21,356 bases of DNA, taken from positions 1 to 21,356 of the forward strand of contig CAJJPW010000010.1 in assembly GCA_905193725.1 (NCBI GenBank), read 5' to 3'. The DNA comes from an uncultured Eubacteriales bacterium (GTDB lineage: Bacteria > Bacillota > Clostridia > Christensenellales > Christensenellaceae). Positions 1 through 8,809 of this stretch are shown piece after piece; the stretch's first letter is position 1, and the number at the start of each line of letters is the position of its first letter. A program made the translations under genes and the position numbers. The notes below the pieces were generated by a model. The model did no database searches. It was not told the origin of the DNA and saw only the letters and a program-made list of their open reading frames with translations.

Positions 1-1180
1 GATTCCCGGAAAAGCGGCCGTTGGAATCGAAGTGCCGAATAAAGAGAATTCCATGGTTATGTTCCGTGAACTCATTGAATCCAAAGAATTCCGCAGTGCC
101 AAATCAAAACTTGCATTTGCAGTGGGAAAAGATATTGCAGGCAAGGTGATCGTAGCAGATATTGCAAAGATGCCACATCTTCTGATCGCGGGAGCAACTG
201 GATCCGGTAAATCCGTATGTATCAATACTCTGATCATGAGTATTCTCTATAAGGCGAAGCCAGATGAGGTGAAGCTGATCATGGTGGATCCAAAGGTAGT
301 GGAGCTCAGCGTGTTTAACGACATCCCCCATTTGAAAATACCTGTGGTCACCAACCCCAAAAAGGCAGCGGGCGCATTAAACTGGGCAGTGAATGAGATG
401 ACAGATCGCTATAAGGCATTTGCTAAAAGAGGGGCCAAAGACATTGCCAGATATAATCAGATCCTACAGGAAGAGGGGGAAAAACCCCTGCCCAAGCTGC
501 TGATCATCATAGACGAGTTGGCAGACCTGATGATGGTAGCCCAAGGGGATGTGGAAGACGCCATCTGTCGGATAGCCCAGCTGGGGCGGGCCAGCGGGAT
601 TCACCTGGTGATCGCAACGCAGCGGCCTTCCGTCAACGTGATTACCGGTATCATCAAGGCCAATATTCCCTCTCGGATCGCCTTTGCAGTGTCCTCTGGA
701 GTGGATTCCCGGACTATTTTGGATATGTCCGGTGCGGAAAAGCTGCTGGGCCAGGGAGATATGCTATACTACCCTGCCGGCGCTGCCAAACCACTGCGGG
801 TACAGGGCTGCTTTGTGTCGGATAAAGAGGTGGATGAAGTTACGGGCTTCTTGAAGGAGCAGAACATCGTCAACTACGACGATACCGTAACCGCCCACAT
901 CGAAAAATCCACGGACAACGAATATGGCGATGAAGAGGAGGAGATGGATCCTCTCTTCAAGGAGGCTGTCAAACTGGTGCTAGAGTACGAGCAGGCTTCT
1001 ACTTCCATGCTACAGAGGAGACTTCGTGTGGGATATGCCAGAGCAGCACGGCTTATCGATGACATGTACATGCGAAACATTGTAGGAGAGGCCCAGGGCT
1101 CTAAGCCCAGAGAAGTGCTGATCTCGTGGCAGGATTTTTACGATTTATTCGGGGAGCAGAAAACAGACGAGCCATTTTAA
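1..1180 (+). CDS. ftsK: DNA translocase FtsK/SpoIIIE, C-terminal part (5' end outside window)
   Basis: Hexameric ATP-driven DNA pump that clears chromosomal DNA from the division or sporulation septum. The reading frame is open from base 2 ([14 protein letters not shown]), so the N-terminal membrane part lies outside the window; the GTG at 32 is only an internal codon. About 392 residues are visible, against roughly 750-800 for a full protein. Seen in order: Walker A GATGSGKS, Walker [13 protein letters not shown], the [10 protein letters not shown] segment of the RecA-like motor, then a C-terminal winged-helix gamma domain (from about [11 protein letters not shown] to KPREVLI) that in this family reads polar DNA sequences. 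rimO follows after 25 bases, so the two are probably co-transcribed. Whether it is the vegetative FtsK or sporulation SpoIIIE paralogue cannot be told from this half. Confidence 0.95.
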   Translation, partial: IPGKAAVGIEVPNKENSMVMFRELIESKEFRSAKSKLAFAVGKDIAGKVIVADIAKMPHLLIAGATGSGKSVCINTLIMSILYKAKPDEVKLIMVDPKVVELSVFNDIPHLKIPVVTNPKKAAGALNWAVNEMTDRYKAFAKRGAKDIARYNQILQEEGEKPLPKLLIIIDELADLMMVAQGDVEDAICRIAQLGRASGIHLVIATQRPSVNVITGIIKANIPSRIAFAVSSGVDSRTILDMSGAEKLLGQGDMLYYPAGAAKPLRVQGCFVSDKEVDEVTGFLKEQNIVNYDDTVTAHIEKSTDNEYGDEEEEMDPLFKEAVKLVLEYEQASTSMLQRRLRVGYARAARLIDDMYMRNIVGEAQGSKPREVLISWQDFYDLFGEQKTDEPF

Positions 1181-1205
1181 AAGGTTTAGGAATGAAAGGG
1201 ATTCT

Positions 1206-2537
1206 ATGGAGAATATGATTCATATAGGGGTTATTTCCCTAGGATGTGCGAAAAATACAGTGGATACAGAATTAATACTGGCCAAACTTCACAAATATCC
1301 TGTGGAGTTTGTCTCAAGAGAGCAGGATGCAGATATTGTGCTGATTAACACCTGCGGCTTTATAGGAGACGCCAAAGAGGAGTCCATCCAGACCATTTTA
1401 GAGATGGCTGAACTTAAAAAACAGGGAATCATTCAGGGGATCATCGTGTGTGGTTGCCTTTCTCAGCGGTATCAGCAGGAGCTGGAAAAGGAGCTTCCAG
1501 AGGTGGATGCCTTTTTGGGAACGGCCGCCTTTGAGCACGTTGGAGATGCGCTGGAGAGCATTCTCCACCAGCATATATACACAAATTATGACCGGCAAAC
1601 AAGACCGGAGGATTTGCGAGAGCGGATATACACCACGCCGGCACATTTAGCGTATATCAAAATTGCAGAGGGATGTAATAACTGTTGCAGCTATTGCGTC
1701 ATCCCCAAGATCAGAGGGCCAATTGTCAGCCGGCCCATGGAGGACATTGTGGCAGAGTCCCAGATGCTCGGGAAGCGCGGGGTGAAAGAGCTGGTAGTGA
1801 TTGCCCAAGATACCACCAAATATGGCATCGATCTCTATGGGAAAAAGGCCCTTGCGCCTTTGCTGGAAAAGCTGGCACAGACTTCCGGCATTCCCTGGAT
1901 TCGGGTGATGTACTGCTATCCCGAGAATATCGATGATGAGCTGCTGAGCGTAATGGTGCAGTACGATAATATTCTAAAGTATTTGGATTTGCCGCTTCAG
2001 CATTTTGATGACCAAGTGCTGAAGAATATGAATCGCAACAACAGCCTCCAGAACATTCGGAAGATCATTGGGAAGATTCGCGACTACAGCAGCGACTTTG
2101 TGCTTCGCACGACCGTGATCACTGGCTTCCCCGGGGAGACAGAGGAGCAGTTTCAGACCATGTTGGACGCCATAGAGGAGCTGAGGTTTGACCATCTAGG
2201 GGCGTTTGCCTACTCTCAGGAAGAGGGTACAATGGCGGCAAACATGGAAAATCAGATTCCCGAGGATGTAAAAAACAGTCGAAGAGACCAGGTGATGCTG
2301 CTTCAGAGTGGAATTTCCCTGGAAAAGAACCGAGAAATAGTCGGCAAAAAAATGCGGATATTGATCGAAGGGCAGGACGAAAATGGCCGGTATTACGGCA
2401 GGAGTGGTAGAGACGCCTATCAGATTGATGGATTGGTGCTGGTCAATGCAAAAAAAAGTCTGAAGATTGGCGAATTTTATGATATGATGGTGACACAAGC
2501 AAGCGAATACGATTTGATGGGAGATGTGACATGCTAA
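1206..2537 (+). CDS. rimO: Ribosomal protein uS12 methylthiotransferase RimO
   Basis: Radical-SAM enzyme that adds a methylthio group to the conserved aspartate of ribosomal protein S12. The N-terminal MTTase domain has its three cluster cysteines in SLGCAKNTVD, NTCGFI and CGCLSQRY. The radical-SAM domain carries CNNCCSYC, which fits CxxxCxxC, near residue 155. A C-terminal TRAM-like segment follows (about 375-443). The opening SLGCAKNTVDTE and the full length of 443 aa favour RimO over MiaB. The ATG at 1206 is preceded by AAAGGG at a normal distance. The last codons overlap the pgsA start by seven bases, which suggests translational coupling. Confidence 0.96.
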   Translation: MENMIHIGVISLGCAKNTVDTELILAKLHKYPVEFVSREQDADIVLINTCGFIGDAKEESIQTILEMAELKKQGIIQGIIVCGCLSQRYQQELEKELPEVDAFLGTAAFEHVGDALESILHQHIYTNYDRQTRPEDLRERIYTTPAHLAYIKIAEGCNNCCSYCVIPKIRGPIVSRPMEDIVAESQMLGKRGVKELVVIAQDTTKYGIDLYGKKALAPLLEKLAQTSGIPWIRVMYCYPENIDDELLSVMVQYDNILKYLDLPLQHFDDQVLKNMNRNNSLQNIRKIIGKIRDYSSDFVLRTTVITGFPGETEEQFQTMLDAIEELRFDHLGAFAYSQEEGTMAANMENQIPEDVKNSRRDQVMLLQSGISLEKNREIVGKKMRILIEGQDENGRYYGRSGRDAYQIDGLVLVNAKKSLKIGEFYDMMVTQASEYDLMGDVTC

Positions 2538-3079
2538 ATACCCCTAATGTGTTGACGTTAGTTCGGATGGTGCTCATACCAGTATTTATGCTGTTTTACT
2601 ATTTGGGAATAGACAACTGGAATCTCTATGCGGGAGTGATTTTCATCATTGCGTCTTTGACGGATATGCTAGATGGGATGATTGCCAGAAAAAAGGGGCT
2701 AGTTACCAACTTTGGAAAGTTTGCAGACCCGATTGCGGATAAACTTTTGGTGGCGGCGGCGCTTTTCATTCTGCTGGAAGAGGGAATGATAAACGGCGTG
2801 CTCACCTTTATCCTCATTGCCAGGGAGTTTATCATCAGCGGTTTTCGAATGGTGGCTGCCAGCAGCGGAGTCGTATTGGCAGCGGGGAGCATTGGCAAGG
2901 CCAAGACAGTGGTGCAGATGGTGGGTATTATCGTGATGCTCCTGCTAGACCCATACTTTAACCCCATTGGATGGCCGATCGGGCTCATTCTCATGTACGC
3001 CAGCGCGGTGCTGTCCATATGGTCCTGTGTGGACTACATTGTGCGCAATAGGGCGTTGCTGAAAGAAACACACTCGTGA
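2531..3079 (+). CDS. pgsA: CDP-diacylglycerol-glycerol-3-phosphate 3-phosphatidyltransferase
   Basis: Membrane enzyme that makes phosphatidylglycerol phosphate from CDP-diacylglycerol and glycerol-3-phosphate, the committed step to phosphatidylglycerol and cardiolipin. The CDP-alcohol phosphotransferase signature DGx2ARx8Gx3Dx3D is complete, starting at DGMIARKKG and ending at DPIAD. Several hydrophobic helices cover the 182 residues, the usual family length. The ATG overlaps the rimO stop (ATGCTAA). The rimO-pgsA-recA order is common in Clostridia; cinA, often found between pgsA and recA, is absent here. Confidence 0.95.
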   Translation: MLNTPNVLTLVRMVLIPVFMLFYYLGIDNWNLYAGVIFIIASLTDMLDGMIARKKGLVTNFGKFADPIADKLLVAAALFILLEEGMINGVLTFILIAREFIISGFRMVAASSGVVLAAGSIGKAKTVVQMVGIIVMLLLDPYFNPIGWPIGLILMYASAVLSIWSCVDYIVRNRALLKETHS

Positions 3080-3137
3080 GCAGGGTGGATTTTTAGATCA
3101 ATTTTTACAGATGAAAAGCAAGAACGGAGGAATACAA

Positions 3138-4241
3138 ATGGCGAAATCGATGGATAGGGTTACTCCTAAAAATAGCAGTCAAGAGGAGAAGCAAAAGGCA
3201 CTGGAAGAGGCGCTGGCCTCTATTGAAAAGCAGTTTGGCAAGGGTGCGGTCATGCGGCTGGGGGAATCCAGCGCGAATATGAATGTATCGGTGATTCCCA
3301 CAGGGTGTTTGGAGCTGGACATTGCCTTAGGGGTAGGTGGCGTGCCCAGAGGTAGAATTGTGGAAATCTACGGGCCAGAATCCTCAGGTAAGACCACAGT
3401 GGCTCTGCACATGATTGCAGAGGCGCAAAAGCGGGGAGGCGCAGCGGCCTTTATTGATGCAGAACATGCACTGGATCCCATCTATGCAAAGGCGCTGGGG
3501 GTGGACATAGACAATTTATTTGTCTCCCAGCCGGATACAGGGGAACAGGCGCTGGAGATCACAGAAAAGCTGGTGCGCAGCGGAGCCATAGATATTGTAG
3601 TGGTGGACTCAGTGGCGGCATTGGTGCCTAAATCCGAAATCGAGGGAGAGATGGGTGCTAGCCATGTGGGATTGCAGGCGCGGCTCATGTCTCAGGCGCT
3701 TAGAAAGCTGACAGGGTGCATTGCAAAGTCCAATGCAGTGGCTGTGTTTATCAATCAATTGAGAGAAAAAGTGGGCGTGATGTTTGGAAACCCAGAGACC
3801 ACAGCAGGTGGCAGGGCACTGAAGTTCTATGCCAGCGTGCGGATTGATGTGCGTCGAGCGGATGTGATTAAAAACGGCGACGAGATGATTGGCAACAAGA
3901 CCAAAATCAAAGTGGTGAAAAACAAGGTGGCGCCCCCATTTAAGTCCTGTGAAGTGGATATCTACTACGGCAAGGGGATCTCTATGGGTTCTAGCTTGGT
4001 GAACTTAGGCGTACAGCAGGGTATCATCGATAAAGCGGGCGCGTGGTTCTCCTATGAGGGCGTGCGTATTGGACAGGGCAAGGACAATGCGAGAAAGTAC
4101 CTGGAGGAAAATCCTGAGGTGGCCAATAAAATTAAGGCGGCTATTTTAGAGAATTTTCATCTCAATTACGATCTTCCAGCATCTGAGTCTGCGGACAAAC
4201 AGGCGGAAAGTAGTGCTGAATCATCGGCGGATGAGAATTAA
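3138..4241 (+). CDS. recA: Recombinase RecA
   Basis: ATP-dependent strand-exchange protein and co-protease of the SOS response. Seen: Walker A GPESSGKT (residues about 79-86), the Walker B strand [11 protein letters not shown], loop L1 with [17 protein letters not shown], the [19 protein letters not shown] segment containing L2, and an acidic serine-rich C-terminal tail. The ATG at 3138 is chosen because GGAGG sits seven bases upstream. An in-frame ATG at 3111 would put that ribosome binding site inside the coding region. The resulting 367-aa product has a somewhat extended N-terminus. No GAACnnnnGTTC-type LexA box was seen in the short upstream gap. Confidence 0.97.
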   Translation: MAKSMDRVTPKNSSQEEKQKALEEALASIEKQFGKGAVMRLGESSANMNVSVIPTGCLELDIALGVGGVPRGRIVEIYGPESSGKTTVALHMIAEAQKRGGAAAFIDAEHALDPIYAKALGVDIDNLFVSQPDTGEQALEITEKLVRSGAIDIVVVDSVAALVPKSEIEGEMGASHVGLQARLMSQALRKLTGCIAKSNAVAVFINQLREKVGVMFGNPETTAGGRALKFYASVRIDVRRADVIKNGDEMIGNKTKIKVVKNKVAPPFKSCEVDIYYGKGISMGSSLVNLGVQQGIIDKAGAWFSYEGVRIGQGKDNARKYLEENPEVANKIKAAILENFHLNYDLPASESADKQAESSAESSADEN

Positions 4242-4282
4242 AATAATAGCACCTAGGGGCCACTGATAGGGGGGCACGGGAC

Positions 4283-4326
4283 CTGGCGCGAGGGGCACGA
4301 AATGCTGGCGCGAGGGGCACGAAATG
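4283..4326. repeat. Perfect 22-bp tandem duplication
   Basis: A 22-base unit, beginning CTGGCGCGAGG and ending CACGAAATG, occurs twice head to tail with no mismatch (4283-4304 and 4305-4326). A degenerate partial copy (GGGGGCACGGGAC) sits just upstream around 4270-4282. It lies downstream of the recA stop in non-coding sequence. Function unknown; a recent slippage duplication is the simplest explanation. Confidence 0.85.
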
Positions 4327-4480
4327 CCAAAGACCGAGGAAGGCGACGGTAGGGCCGGGGTATTTGGGTGATGTATGAAGAAATACAGCCTGAAAGCCGC
4401 AAAAGGCGAGGATAGGATAACCGCTTCCAAACAGCTAGGAAACAGACTTGAAAGCGAAGATACTGAAGTTAATTTCAAAA

Positions 4481-4512
4481 AGAAGCAGCATGAACATCTA
4501 TGCTGCTTTTCT
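4481..4512 (+). terminator. Probable intrinsic terminator after recA
   Basis: Stem 4481-4491 (AGAAGCAGCAT) pairs with 4500-4510 through ten Watson-Crick pairs and one G-T wobble, around an 8-base loop. It is preceded by an A-run and ends in TTTTCT. The U-run is short and partly inside the stem, so strength is uncertain. The A-run upstream could let it act in both directions. Confidence 0.6.
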
Positions 4513-4856
4513 ACATCTTTTGAATGGTTGGAGCAGCGCTAAGTTACCTTGTGAGGACGGATCGGGCGATATCTATCAGCTAATAGCGTCGAAGAGCGCT
4601 GGTCAAGTTTCCATACCTAGATCTAGAACCTATTTGTTGCGCCAACCATGAGCGCGCTTTCTAACAGCTACATAACATAAAAATTGACTGAGAAAAATGA
4701 GTAATACGGAAAATACCAAGCAGCGCTGAAAGGGAAAAAGTGTTGAAATACAGATATATTGTCTGTATGATCGATTGTATACTTGTGGGAATGAGATCAG
4801 GCCAACAGATGGGCCTGCTTTCCCAAATGCGTTGAAAAATCCTCTAAATTTGGCGT

Positions 4857-4885
4857 TTGACAAAACCTTTTTCTTGCCATATAAT
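4857..4885 (+). promoter_or_regulatory. Full-consensus housekeeping promoter upstream of OLE RNA (P1)
   Basis: TTGACA (4857-4862) and TATAAT (4880-4885) are both perfect matches to the sigma-A consensus, with the ideal 17-base spacing. Predicted start is about 4892. It is the strongest promoter visible in the window and fits an abundant structural RNA. Confidence 0.85.
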
Positions 4886-4917
4886 ATATCGCTAAAGTAA
4901 CAATGGGCAGGGACCGC

Positions 4918-4946
4918 TTGTCTAATTGTGTGAAATCGATTATAAT
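4918..4946 (+). promoter_or_regulatory. Second candidate promoter of OLE RNA (P2)
   Basis: TTGTCT (4918-4923), 17 bases, then a perfect TATAAT (4941-4946), exactly 61 bases downstream of P1. The predicted start near 4953 lies just before the first clear hairpin (GCAGTA 4960-4965 with TACTGC 4976-4981). P1, P2 or both may be used. Confidence 0.5.
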
Positions 4947-4952
4947 ATTTAT

Positions 4953-5540
4953 TTGTGGTGCAGTATTCTAGTCGGTACTGCCGGTTTCGAAGACGGGCCT
5001 AAAAATCCGTACAGGGCACATCGATGAAGTTTCTGGTGTTGGCTTTTAACGCCCCGTTAGGAGCTGATGCTGGGAGTTAAGGAAGAAGGGCGACTCATAA
5101 GGGCATATGAGAGCCGACCCAGCTTCCGTGGAGACCCATCTCGGTGGTTTTTTAAAAATTACTGACTGGGATTAAACCTGATATGCGGCCTCAAGCTGTG
5201 TACAGAGTAGCCTGCCTTGCGTTGATGTGGTGGATTGAGGAATATGCTCCCTTGACTTTGGCCAAGAATAGGGCGTAATCGCCTTTTGAAACCATGTTGG
5301 CAAAAGAGGATAGATTCCGGTTTGTGCTGTTGAGGAAAGCTCCTAGACTGTAATTTTAGGTGCGTCGGGGATTATAGTGTGGTTATTAAGGCGATTCAGT
5401 TATACACTTGGCGACAAGGTATTGCAGGCTTTAAAGGGAAACCGCTCTCTTACGGCGACGAGGAGTAGCCTGTAGGGAAATCCTACTGAACTATATGCTG
5501 CAAGGTCTACTCGGCGCATCACCACATATTTAAAATATTG
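4953..5540 (+). ncRNA. ole: OLE (ornate, large, extremophilic) RNA
   Basis: About 590 bases with no usable reading frame, a strong promoter in front and many local helices. Seen: GCAGTA/TACTGC (4960-4981); ACGGG with CCCGT (4993-4997, 5053-5057); GCTGGG with CCCAGC (5069-5074, 5118-5123) enclosing CTCATA/TATGAG (5094-5111); GAGA/TCTC (5131-5142); GGCG/CGCC (5272-5283); and a 3' element closed by GAGTAG/CTACTC (5463-5468, 5507-5512) that contains GTAGG/CCTAC (5472-5486). Known OLE RNAs are about 600 nt, lie directly upstream of the membrane-protein gene oapA, and sit near dxs, tlyA, argR and recN, as here. OLE works as a membrane-bound ribonucleoprotein linked to alcohol and stress tolerance. 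Identification rests on context, size and structure; the ends are estimates. Confidence 0.85.
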
Positions 5541-5563
5541 ATAGTAAAGTATGGGAGAGTTAC

Positions 5564-6121
5564 TTGGGAAATTCAACTTCAAAGGGCAAATCAAAACATT
5601 GGCCGCTGAAGATTTTTTTTATCACCCTGTTGATCTCAGGCAGCATTAGCTTTGTGGCTGAAGTATTTATGGATCGGCTGAGTATTTTTTGGGCAGTGGT
5701 CATTTTAATATTACTCATCGGGATCGGTGTGCTATTTGATATTATCGGCGTGGCCTTTGCGTCCTGCCAGGAGACACCGTTTATTTCCATGTCCGCAAAA
5801 AAGATCAAAAAGGCAAAAGTGGCGCTGAATATGCTAAAAAAGGCAGATATGGTTTCTAACTTCTGTAACGACGTAGTAGGGGATGTCTGCGGCATCATCA
5901 GCGGCGCAGCAGGCGCGGCAATTTCGTATAAAATTGTAATTGATGGCGGAGAAACGGCGGATCTCATTGTGGGGATTGCCATTTCAGCACTGGTAGCAGC
6001 GTTGACAGTCAGCGGCAAGGCGCTGGGCAAAAAAGTGGCGATGAACAAAAACAAGGAGATTGTAGAGCTGATCGGTGCGATTGTAGGCTTTTTTAAGCGC
6101 AATAAAGATGGCGCCAAATAG
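5564..6121 (+). CDS. oapA: OLE-associated membrane protein OapA
   Basis: A 185-aa integral membrane protein with about four hydrophobic segments: residues about 14-34, 41-66, 107-126 and 131-152. Between the second and third lies a basic loop (SAKKIKKAKVALNMLKKAD) that could contact RNA. The motif FCNDVVGDVCGIISGAAGA leads into the third segment. OapA of the OLE ribonucleoprotein is a small multi-pass protein encoded just downstream of the RNA, and it anchors the RNA to the membrane. The start is TTG at 5564, with GGAG six bases upstream; the ATG at 5551 is in another frame. dxs begins six bases after the stop. The family call comes from the position next to the RNA, topology and recalled sequence character, not a database search. 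Confidence 0.82.
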   Translation: MGNSTSKGKSKHWPLKIFFITLLISGSISFVAEVFMDRLSIFWAVVILILLIGIGVLFDIIGVAFASCQETPFISMSAKKIKKAKVALNMLKKADMVSNFCNDVVGDVCGIISGAAGAAISYKIVIDGGETADLIVGIAISALVAALTVSGKALGKKVAMNKNKEIVELIGAIVGFFKRNKDGAK

Positions 6122-6127
6122 TAAAGC

Positions 6128-7942
6128 ATGATGATGAGTGAAGATATTTTACATACGATTCAAAGTCCACAAGACATTAAAAAGCTAAATAACAAGCAGC
6201 TTGATCAACTGGCCTCGGAAATACGAGACTTTTTAATTGCCAACGTCAAAGTGACAGGCGGACACCTGGCGTCTAATTTAGGTACAGTGGAGCTTACGCT
6301 GGCGCTGCACTATGTTTTTGATTCACCAAAAGATCAAATTATTTTTGATGTGGGGCATCAGAGCTACACCCATAAGATCATTACAGGTAGGCTTGGCCAA
6401 TTTCACACTCTGCGCCAATATGGGGGATTGAGTGGTTTCCCAAAGCCAGAGGAGAGCCCACACGATATCTTTAAAGTGGGCCATTCCAGCACGTCCATTT
6501 CGGCAGCTCTTGGACTGGCCAGGGCTAACCGAATTCAGGGAGTCAAAGACGCTAACGCCATTGCCGTCATTGGAGATGGTGCATTTAGCGGCGGGATGGT
6601 GTTCGAGGCGCTCAACGATGCAGATCAGTACGGGGATAAAATCATACTGGTGTTGAACGACAATGAGATGTCCATTGATGCCAATGTAGGGGCGATGCAC
6701 TCGTATTTTTCTAAGCTGAGGTCCAGCCCCATGTACTACCAATTCAAAAAGGGCTTTACCGGCTTTTTAAATAAAATACCTGGAATTGGAAGACACCTAG
6801 CCCGATTCACCGAGCGGGTGAAGGATCTCATAAAATTCGTGTTCGTCAAAGGGCTGTTCTTTGAGGAGATGGGCTTTACCTATATTGGCATTGTCAACGG
6901 ACACGATATGGAAAAACTCATTGAGGCGTTTAAAATGGCGAAAAATGCCCCCAAAAACGTCATTGTACATGTAAAAACCCAAAAGGGAAAGGGATATAAA
7001 AAAGCGGAAGATCGACCAGCGGACTATCACGGACTCAGCCCCATGGACGATGAGACTCAGACCAACTCGGGCGTCTTTGGTGACGAACTCATCAAAATCG
7101 CCAGGGAAAATCCCAAAGTGGTAGCGGTTACCGCAGCCATGATGTCAGGCACTGGCCTAAGACAATTTGCTCGGGAATTTCCAGAGCGGTTTTTTGATGT
7201 GGGCATTGCCGAACAACACGCGGTTACTATGTGTGGTGGTATGGCCAGAAATGGCCTACACCCGGTGTTTGCGGTATACTCTACCTTTTTACAGAGAGGA
7301 TTTGATCAGGTTGCCCATGACATCTGTATGCAAAACCTCCCAGTGGTATTTGCCATTGATAGAGCTGGGCTAGTGGGTGCAGACGGAGAAACCCATCACG
7401 GCGTATTCGACGTGAGCATTCTTAGGGTACTGCCTAATATACGCATCTATGCCCCGAGGACCCAAGGGGAATTGCGGGCGATGCTGCAAAAGGCATTTAC
7501 CATCCAAGGGCCAGTATGTATTCGCTATCCTAGATGTCAACTGCCTCTGGGCGATGCAGTTGCGTTGGCGGAACTGGATCAATTCGAAGTGATTCGGCCG
7601 CTGAAGAAGACCACAGTTCTATCCTATGGGCCCCAGATGAAATTGGCTTTGCAGCTTGCCAAAAACCATGACATTGGGGTGGTCAGTGCAAGGGTGATCA
7701 AACCTTTAGATGAGGCGTGTTTGGATGAGATGGGCAAGAAGGTAGAGCATTTGATCATCTTAGAGGGAAGCATGGAAGCAGGTGGCTTGGGTAGTGCCGT
7801 ATTAGAGTACTATGCTGCTCATGACGTAAAACTGAACGTCACTATCAAAGGCCTGCCAGACAGGTTTATCACCCACGGCAGCGAGCAGGAACTGCTCAGA
7901 GAAGTGGGCCTGGATCTGGATTCTATCCAAAGAATGCTGTGA
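6128..7942 (+). CDS. dxs: 1-deoxy-D-xylulose-5-phosphate synthase
   Basis: Thiamine-diphosphate enzyme that condenses pyruvate and glyceraldehyde-3-phosphate, the first step of the MEP isoprenoid pathway. Seen: the ThDP/Mg motif GDGAFSGGMVFEALND with NDNEMS, the transketolase pyrimidine domain with GIAEQHAVTMCGGMA, and the DRAGLVGADGETHHG segment. The C-terminal transketolase domain ends at about residue 604, slightly short of many homologues but with all domains. Three successive ATGs (6128, 6131, 6134) are possible starts and no strong ribosome binding site separates them. It lies six bases from oapA, so it probably shares the OLE transcript. ispA and xseAB, usual partners upstream of dxs, are absent. 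Confidence 0.96.
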   Translation: MMMSEDILHTIQSPQDIKKLNNKQLDQLASEIRDFLIANVKVTGGHLASNLGTVELTLALHYVFDSPKDQIIFDVGHQSYTHKIITGRLGQFHTLRQYGGLSGFPKPEESPHDIFKVGHSSTSISAALGLARANRIQGVKDANAIAVIGDGAFSGGMVFEALNDADQYGDKIILVLNDNEMSIDANVGAMHSYFSKLRSSPMYYQFKKGFTGFLNKIPGIGRHLARFTERVKDLIKFVFVKGLFFEEMGFTYIGIVNGHDMEKLIEAFKMAKNAPKNVIVHVKTQKGKGYKKAEDRPADYHGLSPMDDETQTNSGVFGDELIKIARENPKVVAVTAAMMSGTGLRQFAREFPERFFDVGIAEQHAVTMCGGMARNGLHPVFAVYSTFLQRGFDQVAHDICMQNLPVVFAIDRAGLVGADGETHHGVFDVSILRVLPNIRIYAPRTQGELRAMLQKAFTIQGPVCIRYPRCQLPLGDAVALAELDQFEVIRPLKKTTVLSYGPQMKLALQLAKNHDIGVVSARVIKPLDEACLDEMGKKVEHLIILEGSMEAGGLGSAVLEYYAAHDVKLNVTIKGLPDRFITHGSEQELLREVGLDLDSIQRML

Positions 7943-7984
7943 GAAAGACGGGGGATATGGCACCTGACGGCATAGGAGGCTGAA

Positions 7985-8809
7985 ATGAAAAAAGAGAGAA
8001 TTGATATATTGTTGGTAGAAAAAGGTCTCATTTCTGGCCGTGACCGGGCAAAGCGGATGATTATGGCAGGAGAAGTATGGGCTGATGGAAAGAGAGTGGA
8101 AAAGCCCTCTCAGGTTTTTCCCGAAGACATTGCTTTGGAAATAAAGGGAGATGAGTGCCCCTATGTGAGCAGGGGCGGAAAAAAGTTGGAAAAGGCAATC
8201 TCCTGTTTTGGTGTAGCAATAGATGGAAAGATATGCATGGATGTAGGTGCATCTACAGGGGGATTTACTGACTGCATGCTGCAAAACGGGGCAAAAATGG
8301 TGTATTCGGTGGATGTGGGATACGGTCAGCTGGACTGGAAGCTGCGAAATGACAGCAGAGTGGTGGTGCTAGAGCGGACCAATGCCAGATACTTAAATAG
8401 AGAGTTAATCCCACAAGAAGTGCAACTGGCAAGTATTGATGTGTCGTTTATTTCTCTCAAGCTGATCTTCCCAGCAGTAAAGGAGGTTTTAGCGGCAGAT
8501 GGCCAGGTGGTGGCGCTGATCAAACCCCAATTTGAAGCGGGAAGAGATAAGGTGGGTAAAAAGGGTGTAGTGAGAGATCCCAAGGTGCAGGAACAGGTGA
8601 TTCAAGATGTATTACAATATGGACGGGAAGCAGGCCTTTTTTGTAAGGGATTGACGTTTTCGCCCATCAAAGGTCCCTGTGGAAACATCGAATATTTGTG
8701 TTGGCTCGTCGGAAAAGAAGAGGCTCGGGAAATCTTGCCGGAGATATCAGATTTAGTGGAACAGGCACATAATCAGCTGGATGCCCCCGTAATAGCACGA
8801 GAGAATTGA
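7985..8809 (+). CDS. tlyA: TlyA-family rRNA methyltransferase (S4 + FtsJ domains)
   Basis: A 274-aa protein of the TlyA/YqxC family, often annotated hemolysin A; TlyA proteins 2'-O-methylate ribosomal RNA. An N-terminal S4 RNA-binding domain (about 1-65, starting ERIDILLVEKGLISGRDRAK) precedes a Rossmann methyltransferase domain. The SAM loop is DVGASTGGFTDCML, followed by the acidic strand VYSVDVGYGQLDW. Further motifs are IDVSFISLKLIFPA and ALIKPQFEAG. AGGAGG sits seven bases before the ATG. It follows dxs by 42 bases; dxs-tlyA-nadK-argR-recN is the standard Firmicute order. The substrate in this organism is inferred. Confidence 0.92.
   Translation: MKKERIDILLVEKGLISGRDRAKRMIMAGEVWADGKRVEKPSQVFPEDIALEIKGDECPYVSRGGKKLEKAISCFGVAIDGKICMDVGASTGGFTDCMLQNGAKMVYSVDVGYGQLDWKLRNDSRVVVLERTNARYLNRELIPQEVQLASIDVSFISLKLIFPAVKEVLAADGQVVALIKPQFEAGRDKVGKKGVVRDPKVQEQVIQDVLQYGREAGLFCKGLTFSPIKGPCGNIEYLCWLVGKEEAREILPEISDLVEQAHNQLDAPVIAREN

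Larger units (their letters stand above)
4242..4856. other. Non-coding gap between recA and the OLE RNA promoter
   Basis: About 615 bases without a convincing gene. It holds a GC-rich stretch with a 22-bp tandem repeat (4283-4326), a hairpin terminator (4481-4512), a perfect 7-bp hairpin ATACAGA/TCTGTAT (4748-4768) and a 6-bp hairpin CAGGCC/GGCCTG (4798-4817). A 55-codon frame at 4375-4542 runs through the terminator and lacks a clear ribosome binding site, so it is not called. recX or rny, which often follow recA in Firmicutes, are not present. Confidence 0.7.

Noticed and set aside
4375..4542. 55-codon plus-strand frame between recA and the OLE promoter
   Set aside because: It reads straight through the hairpin terminator at 4481-4512, has no clear ribosome binding site and resembles no protein family I know.
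4630..4863. 77-codon minus-strand frame upstream of OLE
   Set aside because: No ribosome binding site was noted, it overlaps small hairpins and the consensus promoter, and the product looks like random translation.
5131..5155. GAGA/TCTC hairpin followed by a T tract, as a terminator ending a short RNA
   Set aside because: The stem is short and the T tract is separated from it by GGTGG; structured sequence continues for another 400 bases.
5272..5287. GGCG/CGCC hairpin followed by TTTT, as an intrinsic terminator
   Set aside because: It has only four base pairs and a four-T tail, and lies inside the OLE RNA, where it is better read as part of the fold.
5320..5350. GAGGAAAG sequence as part of RNase P RNA
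   Set aside because: It resembles the 5' conserved GAGGAAAGUCC of RNase P RNA, but the following bases do not fit, it lies in the middle of the structured region, and the context points to OLE RNA.
5560..6129. 189-codon minus-strand frame opposite oapA
   Set aside because: It is a shadow of the plus-strand membrane protein, which has the better ribosome binding site and a continuous operon context.
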